This document shows positions 1-5,288 of a stretch of 10,054 nt of DNA, piece by piece. The stretch is from contig CAIPFZ010000024.1 of assembly GCA_903864515.1 (NCBI GenBank), positions 1 to 10,054 of the forward strand. The letters run 5' to 3'. The stretch's first letter is position 1, and each line of letters starts with the position of its first letter. A model generated the notes under the pieces. That model made no database searches. It had not been told where the DNA came from and saw nothing but the letters and a program-made list of their open reading frames with translations. The position numbers and the translations under genes were made by a program. Source of the stretch: an uncultured bacterium (lineage in GTDB: Bacteria > Patescibacteriota > Minisyncoccia > Phycocordibacterales > CAIZLB01).

Positions 1-108
1 AACCACTTCAATTCAAAGAACAGTGGTAGAAAGGGAATCTCAAAAGGTCGTACCGTTCCGTTCGTTATGAGTACTCGTGATAGACGCCGTTTCTTGGCTC
101 AATCATAG
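1..108 (+). CDS. rpmI: Large ribosomal subunit protein bL35, C-terminal part (5' truncated by window edge)
   Basis: The first 35 codons in frame 1 end at a TAG and are very basic. They begin NHFNSKNSGRK and end with a basic stretch followed by RRFLAQS. The HFN-K-S-GR core and a tail of this sort fit the C-terminal half of bL35, a small structural protein of the 50S subunit. The position, 36 bases upstream of rplT on the same strand, is the conserved bacterial order infC-rpmI-rplT. The N-terminal part and any infC or leader regulation lie outside the window. Identification rests on the short sequence plus the strong neighbour, so a different small basic protein is possible but unlikely. Confidence 0.85.
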   Translation, partial: NHFNSKNSGRKGISKGRTVPFVMSTRDRRRFLAQS

Positions 109-144
109 TCTCTAAACTTTATTTTCAAATAATACAAAAAATAT

Positions 145-537
145 ATGGTACGTATCAAAAAAGGAGTTACAGCTTTAAAAAGCAGAAGATATATATTAAA
201 GGCCGCTAAAGGTTTCCGCGGACCAAGAAAGAGTAAGGAGAAGTTAGCAAATGAGCAATTGGTTCACTCCTATGCAGCAGCATTTGCTCACAGAAGAGAC
301 AAGAAGGGAGACTTCAGAAGATTGTGGAATGTTAGAATCAACGCAGCTCTACGTCCTCACGGAGTTTCTTACAGTAAGTTTATCGGATTCCTTAAGAAGC
401 AAGAGATTGAGCTAGACAGAAAGACACTTTCTGAAATGGCACAAAATGCTCCAGTTTCATTTGAGAGAATCGTTAAGCAAGTTATGGCAAAGGCAGCGGT
501 TGAGACAAAGGTTGCAGCAAAGACTGATCAAGAGTAA
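145..537 (+). CDS. rplT: Large ribosomal subunit protein bL20
   Basis: This is bL20, an early 23S rRNA-binding assembly protein of the 50S subunit. The 130-residue product starts MVRIKKGVTALKSRR and continues with AAKGFRGPRKS and YAAAFAHRRDKKGDFRRLW, then INAALRPHGVSYSKF, the hallmark order of the family. The first 60 residues form the long basic arm and the rest the globular RNA-binding domain. The usual length is about 115-120; the extra residues are an Ala/Lys-rich tail (about 110-130). The ATG is 36 bases after the rpmI stop. There is no Shine-Dalgarno sequence; the upstream bases are almost all A and T. It is presumably co-transcribed with rpmI and ends before the hairpin at 611-648. Autoregulation by bL20 known elsewhere would act upstream of this window and cannot be judged here. 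Confidence 0.98.
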   Translation: MVRIKKGVTALKSRRYILKAAKGFRGPRKSKEKLANEQLVHSYAAAFAHRRDKKGDFRRLWNVRINAALRPHGVSYSKFIGFLKKQEIELDRKTLSEMAQNAPVSFERIVKQVMAKAAVETKVAAKTDQE

Positions 538-610
538 AATACCAATTAAGGCTTGTGAATTATTGGTCTTAACACCAACATAGTTCTCACGGCATTAGAG
601 CTGTAACAAG

Positions 611-648
611 CTATAACAAAACACCCCTCACGGGGTGTTTTGTTATAG
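611..648. terminator. Bidirectional rho-independent terminator between rplT and the SLOG gene
   Basis: A perfect 17-bp inverted repeat, arms 611-627 and 632-648 with loop TCAC, has a GC core (ACACCCC/GGGGTGT). The outer arms (CAAAA/TTTTG) supply a T-run on either strand. It lies 73 bases after the rplT stop and 3 bases after the stop of the converging minus-strand gene, so it can serve both. Between 538 and 610 I see only weak competing hairpins (ACCAAT at 541-546 with ATTGGT at 562-567) and no gene. Confidence 0.88.
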
Positions 649-651
649 TGT

Positions 652-1314
652 CTACAAAATAATATCCCCCTTACTTCCCCCAAAACCATCATCGTTCTTG
701 TAAACATGATTATGTTTCTTTTCCTTTGGTAGCATCTCGATAAGTCTGGCAACCAAGCGCTTTGGATCAGTATCAAATATTACGTGAGTGTTTGGTCTGT
801 GACTCTTCTCTATAAAGAGCTTTAGCAGATCATCTGTTTCCCATTCATCACTTGCCAAAATACCGAGTGGCTTTTGATCTTCATAACAGACCGCAAACTC
901 GTGAAGTGTTCCAATTCTTCCTGGGCCGATAATCACAGCATCACATGCACGTGTGAACAAAAGATCTCTACCATTATATCCAAAACCTGTATACACTATG
1001 AAGTCCATATAGTCTACGGGTAATCTGTAAACACTAACATGTTCTTCCTCACTTGAGGCTGGAGAAAATCCAACAGAAATCCCTGATTCCTCTTTACAAC
1101 CAACAGCTGTCCAGTATGGAAAACCTGTTGTTGCACCAGTGACCAAAATAGCACCATGTCTTATAATCTCTCTACCAACCTCCTTTGCAGAAAGATATAC
1201 GTCTTCATTAAGAAAACCCATATCAGCAGCACCGGATACTCCAATCTTTGGAATTAAATGATTCTTTTTATTATTATTTCTAAGCGGGTTTGTGTTTAAT
1301 GAACTTGATATCAT
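652..1314 (-). CDS. SLOG/LOG-like Rossmann-fold protein (TIGR00725-like), function unknown
   Basis: The 220-residue protein has the SLOG-superfamily pattern. After a polar N-terminus (1-21) comes beta-strand and glycine loop KIGVSGAA (23-30), then ILVTGATTG (56-64). Next is the nucleotide/phosphate-binding region: R116, then D125 and the loop GPGRIGTLHEF (130-140), equivalent to the R...D...PGGxGTxxE motif of LOG (cytokinin-riboside monophosphate phosphoribohydrolase) and 'lysine decarboxylase-like' proteins. The second Gly of PGG is Arg133, while the glutamate (E139) is kept. Family members hydrolyse nucleotide N-glycosidic bonds, bind molybdenum cofactor or sense nucleotides; the sequence alone does not choose. 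The C-terminal tail (195-220) is hydrophilic. It lies 43 bases downstream of the beta-CASP gene but has its own promoter. The stop is TAG. Confidence 0.8.
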   Translation of the reverse strand: MISSSLNTNPLRNNNKKNHLIPKIGVSGAADMGFLNEDVYLSAKEVGREIIRHGAILVTGATTGFPYWTAVGCKEESGISVGFSPASSEEEHVSVYRLPVDYMDFIVYTGFGYNGRDLLFTRACDAVIIGPGRIGTLHEFAVCYEDQKPLGILASDEWETDDLLKLFIEKSHRPNTHVIFDTDPKRLVARLIEMLPKEKKHNHVYKNDDGFGGSKGDIIL

Positions 1315-1321
1315 GATGTTT

Positions 1322-1349
1322 ATTATACAGTGAGTTTAGTAAAAGACAA
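1322..1349 (-). promoter_or_regulatory. Promoter of the SLOG gene, predicted leaderless
   Basis: Read on the minus strand, TTGTCT (1349-1344), a 16-base spacer and a perfect TATAAT (1327-1322) are followed by 7 bases and the ATG at 1314. Transcription should start on or next to the A of the ATG, giving a leaderless mRNA. No Shine-Dalgarno sequence would fit. Confidence 0.65.
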
Positions 1350-1357
1350 AACTAAAT

Positions 1358-2776
1358 TTAATCCAACACCACTACATCCTCTTCCTCAGGATGCACCGCG
1401 TTTACTCCATCGTAATCACGAAGACGTTGTGCTAAAAATAACGATGCGTTAGTCTCCCCCATCACAACAAAAACTTTTTTAACTGTCTTTGCTGTATCGT
1501 TTACAAACTCAACCAAGTGATCTGAGTCCTTATGAGAAGAATATCCATCTATTTTTTCTATTCTCGCTTTAACTTTTATCTTTTGACCATTGATTTCAAT
1601 TTCTTTATTTCCTTCACTAATTTTCCTACCCAGTGTTCCAACTGCCTGATATCCCAAAAACAAAATCGTATTATTGGAATCACCAAGATGATCCATTTCA
1701 TGATGAACAACCCTTCCTCCATTAGACATTCCTGAGCCTGCGAGAATAACCTTAGGATTAGGCTCTTTAATAATCATTCTAGATTGATCTGCTGTATCGC
1801 TAATTCTAAGTCCTGGGAAAGCAAAGATGTCATGTCTTTTTGAATCGGCTATTGCTTCATCGTTAAAATCCTTCTTCATTCTTCTATAGATTTCAGTTAC
1901 CCTAAGAGCAAGCGGTGAATCTAAGTATATTCTCATTTCAGGTAACTCCTTACTCTCCATCAATTTATGTATTTCAAACAAAACTTCTTGAGTCTTTTCC
2001 AAAGAAAATGATGGGATTATCAAAGTTCCATTTCTATGATAATTATCGAGAAGTGCCTTTTTAAGTTTTTCTAATCTAACACCAGTATCCTCGTGATTTT
2101 TATCGCCATAAACACTCTCCATTACCAGATAATCTGCATCAGTTATCTTTTCTGTATCGTGTAAAAGTGGAGTTGGACTATTTCCCAAATCCCCGGTAAA
2201 AACAATCTTTCTTGTATAGTCCTTACCATTCACTTCCCCCTTATATGTTAATTCAAACATTGCTGACCCAAGAATGTGACCTGAATCTTTTATATACAAA
2301 GAATAATTTGGTGCAAGTTCAAAATCTTTATGATACTCAATTGTTTTCCAATTTTTGAAAGACTCTATTACATCTTTCTCTTCATATAGCGGTGGAACAT
2401 GTTTTTTAGCAGAATCTTGAGTGGTGATTTTTAATGCATCATCAAGCATAACCTTTGTAAGTTCCAGAGTTTCTGGGGTGGAATAAATTGTACCTCTAAA
2501 ACCTTCCCTGACCAGCTTTGGAATCTTACCAATATGATCCAAGTGAGCATGAGTCACAAGAAGGAAGTTGCAATCCTTAGGGTTATATATGAAGTCTTGA
2601 TGATTGTGAGTATCTGAATCGTGAGTACCTTGCTCTAGTCCACAATCAACCAATATACTCATTCCATCTGGACCTGTTAAAAGAAAATTGGCACCTGTTA
2701 CTGATCCAACTCCCCCGCAAAAAGTTAATGTTAACTTTCCATCTTTATTAACTCTATCTTGTTTACTGTTTGTCAT
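1358..2776 (-). CDS. MBL-fold/beta-CASP ribonuclease (CPSF73/TTHA0252-like)
   Basis: A 472-residue metallo-beta-lactamase RNA-processing nuclease with the complete two-zinc site. Motif 1 is D44 (VDCG), motif 2 is H76-A-H78-L-D80-H81, motif 3 is H167 (SGHILGS) and motif 4 is D196 (FTGDLG). The beta-CASP insert follows: motif A around E220 (MESVYG), motif B near H358/H359, and motif C H415 (GYSSHKD). Length and the lack of a C-terminal RNase J domain place it with TTHA0252/YSH1-type bacterial proteins rather than RNase J. Expected role: cytoplasmic RNA cleavage and turnover. The longest open frame begins with TTG at 2842, but the ATG at 2776 is preferred because the conserved fold starts shortly after it. 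That ATG overlaps the upstream membrane-protein gene by 14 bases and has neither SD nor -10 box, so the two are probably co-transcribed. Confidence 0.93.
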   Translation of the reverse strand: MTNSKQDRVNKDGKLTLTFCGGVGSVTGANFLLTGPDGMSILVDCGLEQGTHDSDTHNHQDFIYNPKDCNFLLVTHAHLDHIGKIPKLVREGFRGTIYSTPETLELTKVMLDDALKITTQDSAKKHVPPLYEEKDVIESFKNWKTIEYHKDFELAPNYSLYIKDSGHILGSAMFELTYKGEVNGKDYTRKIVFTGDLGNSPTPLLHDTEKITDADYLVMESVYGDKNHEDTGVRLEKLKKALLDNYHRNGTLIIPSFSLEKTQEVLFEIHKLMESKELPEMRIYLDSPLALRVTEIYRRMKKDFNDEAIADSKRHDIFAFPGLRISDTADQSRMIIKEPNPKVILAGSGMSNGGRVVHHEMDHLGDSNNTILFLGYQAVGTLGRKISEGNKEIEINGQKIKVKARIEKIDGYSSHKDSDHLVEFVNDTAKTVKKVFVVMGETNASLFLAQRLRDYDGVNAVHPEEEDVVVLD

Positions 2777-3173
2777 GAATTTTTGTATTTTTTGTTTTAT
2801 TAAATATGAAGTGCCAAAACCAAATTGATAATACTCCACCAATTATATCATCAATTATATCTTTTATTGTATTAATTTTAGAGAGTGGACCCAGACCATC
2901 TGTATTACCTAAATACCATTCAACAAGCTCCCATCCCACACCTACAAGGATTACAAATAATGAGATGAAGAGTATTCTATTTTTACGAATATTCAAATAG
3001 TCCAAGCCTGTTTGAGCAAATAGACCAACCATGAATCCTCCAGCAATATGCACAGGCACATCAAACCATGGTAGTAGCCAATAAATTTGATAAAAATTAG
3101 CAAAGTGATTAACCATTATTACAACAAAAGCCGTAAGGAGGGAGAGGTAGAATTTTAGTCTAATGTTCGACAT
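2763..3173 (-). CDS. Small four-helix membrane protein (DUF2238/VanZ-like appearance), function unknown
   Basis: A 136-residue polytopic membrane protein. Hydrophobic segments lie at about 8-24, 40-56, 67-85 and 107-124. Conserved-looking polar residues sit in or near the helices: D38 and H42 in WFDVPVHIAGGF, E82 and E85 in GWELVEW, and D105, D108, D109 in IKDIIDDIIGG. This spread of D/H and E..E with D..DD and GG resembles the DUF2238 (YjdF) and VanZ-like small integral membrane proteins, whose activity is not established. The C-terminus (125-136) is basic and presumably cytoplasmic. It is the first gene of a minus-strand pair with the beta-CASP nuclease, whose start it overlaps by 14 bases. 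It is divergent from the hotdog gene across a 101-base gap. I cannot name a function. Confidence 0.8.
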   Translation of the reverse strand: MSNIRLKFYLSLLTAFVVIMVNHFANFYQIYWLLPWFDVPVHIAGGFMVGLFAQTGLDYLNIRKNRILFISLFVILVGVGWELVEWYLGNTDGLGPLSKINTIKDIIDDIIGGVLSIWFWHFIFNKTKNTKIHDKQ

Positions 3174-3179
3174 AAATAC

Positions 3180-3208
3180 ATATTAGCACATTAGGTTCCC
3201 CACCCCAA
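3180..3208 (-). promoter_or_regulatory. Promoter of the membrane protein-nuclease pair, predicted leaderless
   Basis: On the minus strand TTGGGG (3208-3203), 17 bases, then TAATAT (3185-3180) preceded by TGC (an extended -10, TGnTAATAT) and followed by 6 bases to the ATG at 3173. The -35 is weak but the extended -10 compensates. Confidence 0.5.
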
Positions 3209-3262
3209 TAGATTCGCATAACAGATTACTGAGATTTGATGGATTTTAATATTCAATTCTTA

Positions 3263-3268
3263 TATAAT
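3263..3268 (+). promoter_or_regulatory. -10 box of the double-hotdog gene, predicted leaderless
   Basis: A perfect TATAAT, six bases before the ATG at 3275. It lies inside the longest open frame (which begins with TTG at 3236), so it argues for the ATG at 3275 as the true start. No convincing -35 is visible 16-18 bases upstream. Confidence 0.6.
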
Positions 3269-3274
3269 CCTAGT

Positions 3275-4270
3275 ATGGCCATAAAAGAAAACGAGCTCCC
3301 CCAAGCCCTACCTAATTCAGAAGTAAGTAAACAGGAGTCCCTTTTAGAACTCTCTGCTGATTCTAGTGTCTTAAGTAGATACCTCACCTCAAGTTATGAG
3401 TTTTATGATATAAACAATATCCCAATAAAAGATACACTATGGAATCCAGAAACGGGAGAATTTATATTGGAATTTATAACTCCAGAGACAAGTCAAGCAT
3501 ATGAAGGAATATGCCATGGTGGTTTTACTGCCATGCTAATTGACTCTATTCTAAGACTTCCAATCTTAGGCAATAAATACAATAGAGATGACTTTACGGA
3601 TATGGTATCAATCAAATACATGAGAAAGGTAGAGGTTGGCGCAACAATAAGAGTTACCGGGAAGATTGATCCAAACAACGAAGGACAGGTCAAAATCTCT
3701 GCTTATATTGTGGACACCTCTAGACCGACAAAAGTTTTAGCAAAAGGATCTCTATCTATAGACAAAAAGACCGATACCTATACATCAGGCGAAAGTGAAG
3801 ATATGTACGAAGGAGAAGACGGTGTAACCTTAGGCGAACTATCTAAAGAACATGATATGTTAAGAGAATATCTACTGTCGAGCGCAGATTTTTATAACAT
3901 AAACAATATTCCAATAAATGATGCAATCTGGAATGAAGAATCTGGAGAACTAGCTATAGACATAGAGACATCTAGCATAAACCAGGCTGAAGATGGATTG
4001 TGTCAAATCGGATATATATTAACGCTATTAGATTCAATTGCAGGCTTCCCTGTTTTTCTCAAATCTATCAAGGAGGAAAAGATTGCACTGAGCGACGAGT
4101 TAACAATCAAATCATTTGGCGATATTAAGGTAGGGTCAAAAATTAGAGTTGTTGGAAAGATTCAATCCATAGATGGTAAGAAATCTAAAAGTAAAGCCAG
4201 TGTACTAGACATGTCCGATTCCAAAGGAAGAGTATTAGCCGAAGGATCTCTGACGATGAATATACTATAA
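3275..4270 (+). CDS. Tandem double hotdog-fold protein (PaaI-type thioesterase-like), second site degenerate
   Basis: With the ATG at 3275 the product has 331 residues: a polar N-terminus (1-31), hotdog domain 1 (about 32-163), an acidic linker (164-193) and hotdog domain 2 (about 194-329). The two halves are clear repeats: both contain the run INNIPI followed by a conserved D and WN, then a GKI...LA.GSL end. Domain 1 has the PaaI-like active-site string CHGGFTAMLIDS (H81, G82, G83, D90). Domain 2 reads CQIGYILTLLDS, keeping the aspartate (D253) but losing HGG. Hotdog thioesterases hydrolyse acyl-CoA or similar thioesters; a fused pair would supply the dimer within one chain. The substrate is unknown, and a non-catalytic acyl-binding role is possible. 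It stands alone on the plus strand, divergent from the membrane-protein gene. The ATG is chosen over upstream TTG/ATG codons because a TATAAT sits just before it. Confidence 0.82.
   Translation: MAIKENELPQALPNSEVSKQESLLELSADSSVLSRYLTSSYEFYDINNIPIKDTLWNPETGEFILEFITPETSQAYEGICHGGFTAMLIDSILRLPILGNKYNRDDFTDMVSIKYMRKVEVGATIRVTGKIDPNNEGQVKISAYIVDTSRPTKVLAKGSLSIDKKTDTYTSGESEDMYEGEDGVTLGELSKEHDMLREYLLSSADFYNINNIPINDAIWNEESGELAIDIETSSINQAEDGLCQIGYILTLLDSIAGFPVFLKSIKEEKIALSDELTIKSFGDIKVGSKIRVVGKIQSIDGKKSKSKASVLDMSDSKGRVLAEGSLTMNIL
3398..3909 (+). repeat. Internal tandem duplication in the hotdog gene, period 489 bases
   Basis: The two hotdog copies are offset by exactly 489 bases (163 codons). The best-kept DNA stretch is 3401-3420 against 3890-3909, two differences in 20 bases, both ending ATAAACAATAT. 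Retained nucleotide similarity in one block suggests either a moderately recent duplication or strong constraint on the INNIPI segment. Confidence 0.8.
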
Positions 4271-4319
4271 GCAATTGTGATACAATATTTAAAAGTTTTT
4301 TAGTTATCATTTACTTAAA

Positions 4320-4509
4320 CCATATACACAACACCCCTTGCGTTTTAAGCAAGAGGTGCGCTGTTATATAAGAGATGTTGTGTAGGATACTGCAAATGTC
4401 GACCCTAGAATAATGCTAGGTGGGTGTTCTACAATTAGAGCTTAAGGCCGTAATTGACGCGAACTCCCTGAAAAATATCAAAAGAGAATCGACAAACGCA
4501 GTACCCTAC
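4320..4509 (-). ncRNA. Candidate structured non-coding RNA, 6S-like architecture
   Basis: Reading the minus strand from 4509, a long closing helix pairs 4509-4489 with 4402-4382. Of 21 positions, 19 are paired (two of them G.U) and two are U.U. Inside is a 20-nt U-rich unpaired strand (4488-4469) and an apical stem 4468-4461/4429-4422 (GGGAGUUC with GAACACCC, one A.A). This is extended by CAAUUA/UAAUUG (4456-4451/4437-4432). On the opposite side of the bubble is a hairpin CCUAG/CUAGG (4420-4416/4408-4404). After the closing helix comes a 10-bp hairpin (4358-4349/4341-4332) near the 3' end. A promoter lies directly upstream. Closing stem, bubble with a small 3'-side hairpin and apical stem is the 6S RNA (SsrS) layout, which sequesters RNA polymerase. 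That name is inference only. No RNase P, tmRNA or SRP signature was seen. The 3' end is approximate. Confidence 0.6.
4326..4358 (-). terminator. 3' hairpin / probable terminator of the candidate ncRNA
   Basis: On the minus strand CACCUCUUGC (4358-4349), loop UUAAAAC, GCAAGGGGUG (4341-4332): 10 bp with one U.G, followed by UUGUGUAUAUGG. The T-rich tail is interrupted, so efficiency is uncertain. An outer 8-bp helix (4383-4376 with 4333-4326, ACACAACA/UGUUGUGU) could enclose or compete with it by two bases. Confidence 0.5.
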
Positions 4510-4514
4510 TCATC

Positions 4515-4542
4515 ATTATAATACCTTCCAGATTTTTGTAAC
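4515..4542 (-). promoter_or_regulatory. Promoter of the candidate ncRNA
   Basis: On the minus strand GTTACA (4542-4537, 4 of 6 matches to TTGACA), a 16-base spacer and a perfect TATAAT (4520-4515). The expected start, about 7 bases further, falls at 4509-4507, exactly where the long closing helix begins. There is no start codon with an open frame there, which supports an RNA gene. A 7-bp AT-rich inverted repeat (4535-4541/4546-4552) covers the -35 element. Confidence 0.6.
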
Positions 4543-4583
4543 TATTTACAAAGAGAGAAAATTTCTGCCTACTTAGATACCAA

Positions 4584-5207
4584 CTATTTGCCAAGTAAAT
4601 CACTAAAATCCTGATAAAGAATCTGCTCATGAATAGCGCTGTACTCTATAATTTCATTTGAATTGAACCATTGAGCGATTTCTGATTGAGCCTCTTCAAT
4701 ACATCCTGATGCATGGACAACATTTCTAACCGCTCTACCTTGAGCCTCAGACATATCATATGAATCTAAGACAAAATCACCTCTGATTGTTCCAACATCG
4801 GACGATAATGGTTCAGTACTTCCCACCAACTTTCTGACGATTTTTACAGCATGTGCTCCTTGCCATACCATCGCAACAACAGGCCCTGATGTCATGAAAG
4901 AAACAAGATTACGCAATACAATACCACCCATCTCTTGAGGGTCATGTGATACGGGATCCAAACCCTTCTCTTCTGCTGATTTAATGTTTCTAGCACCAGT
5001 CTTTTCTATCCATCCTGGATCGGTTGTATAATGCTTTTCAATAGATTCCTTGGTTGGAACAATGAATTTAAGACCAACAAGCTTCAACCCCACCCTCTCA
5101 AATCTCTTAATCACCTCTCCAGTTAGACCCCTCTGAACTCCATCCGGCTTAACAATTACTAATGTTTTTTCATTCCTGTGTCCCGTCTCTTTAATTAATG
5201 TATTCAT
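4584..5207 (-). CDS. ndk: Nucleoside diphosphate kinase with enlarged middle region
   Basis: NDK transfers the gamma-phosphate of ATP to nucleoside diphosphates through a phospho-histidine, in the cytosol. Core features are present: TLVIVKPDGVQRG (15-27, K20), SGPVVAMVWQG (107-117), R142 in TIRGDF, and N162-V-V-H165 with H165 the catalytic histidine. The product has 207 residues, against about 130-150 usually. Much of the excess lies at about 61-100, between KHY and the SGPV strand, a region seen lengthened in some archaeal and CPR-type NDKs. There is also a C-terminal extension from about 180 ending in a YQDFSDLLGK tail. After the histidine the sequence is HASGCIEEA rather than HGSDS, so the usual aspartate is Gly168. 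The ATG has a TAATAT box six bases upstream and no SD. It lies 81 bases after the ATPase stop. A phosphotransferase role is very likely; quaternary form may differ. Confidence 0.95.
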   Translation of the reverse strand: MNTLIKETGHRNEKTLVIVKPDGVQRGLTGEVIKRFERVGLKLVGLKFIVPTKESIEKHYTTDPGWIEKTGARNIKSAEEKGLDPVSHDPQEMGGIVLRNLVSFMTSGPVVAMVWQGAHAVKIVRKLVGSTEPLSSDVGTIRGDFVLDSYDMSEAQGRAVRNVVHASGCIEEAQSEIAQWFNSNEIIEYSAIHEQILYQDFSDLLGK

Positions 5208-5213
5208 ATTTAA

Positions 5214-5219
5214 ATATTA
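5214..5219 (-). promoter_or_regulatory. -10-like box of ndk, predicted leaderless
   Basis: TAATAT on the minus strand, six bases before the ndk ATG, the same arrangement as at 3180-3185. No good -35 is visible, and the surrounding bases are nearly all A/T, so chance occurrence is more likely here than at other sites. Confidence 0.4.
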
Positions 5220-5288
5220 ACGATTAATAATTATGCCGACGAGGCCTTACACCTCAAGACAACGGTATTTATATCTATAATATTCCTA

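Noticed and set aside
546..776. Minus-strand frame of 76 codons crossing the terminator
   Set aside because: It overlaps the SLOG gene in another frame and reads through the 611-648 hairpin; no recognisable protein features.
2777..2842. N-terminal extension of the beta-CASP nuclease from a TTG start
   Set aside because: It would overlap the upstream gene by 80 bases and adds no conserved residues; the ATG at 2776 is simpler.
4271..4301. Rho-independent terminator right after the hotdog gene
   Set aside because: Only a 5-bp stem (ATTGT/ACAAT at 4274-4286), with the T-run ten bases further on; too weak to list.
4320..4509. RNase P RNA, tmRNA or SRP RNA as the identity of the structured region
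   Set aside because: Neither strand shows the RNase P GAGGAAAGTC and ACAGAAA cores, a tmRNA tag reading frame with tRNA-like ends, or the SRP GGAAG...GCAG hairpin.
5221..5288. Terminator between the ATPase and ndk genes
   Set aside because: The best stem is GAGG/CCTC with a 7-base loop and no T-run; not convincing.
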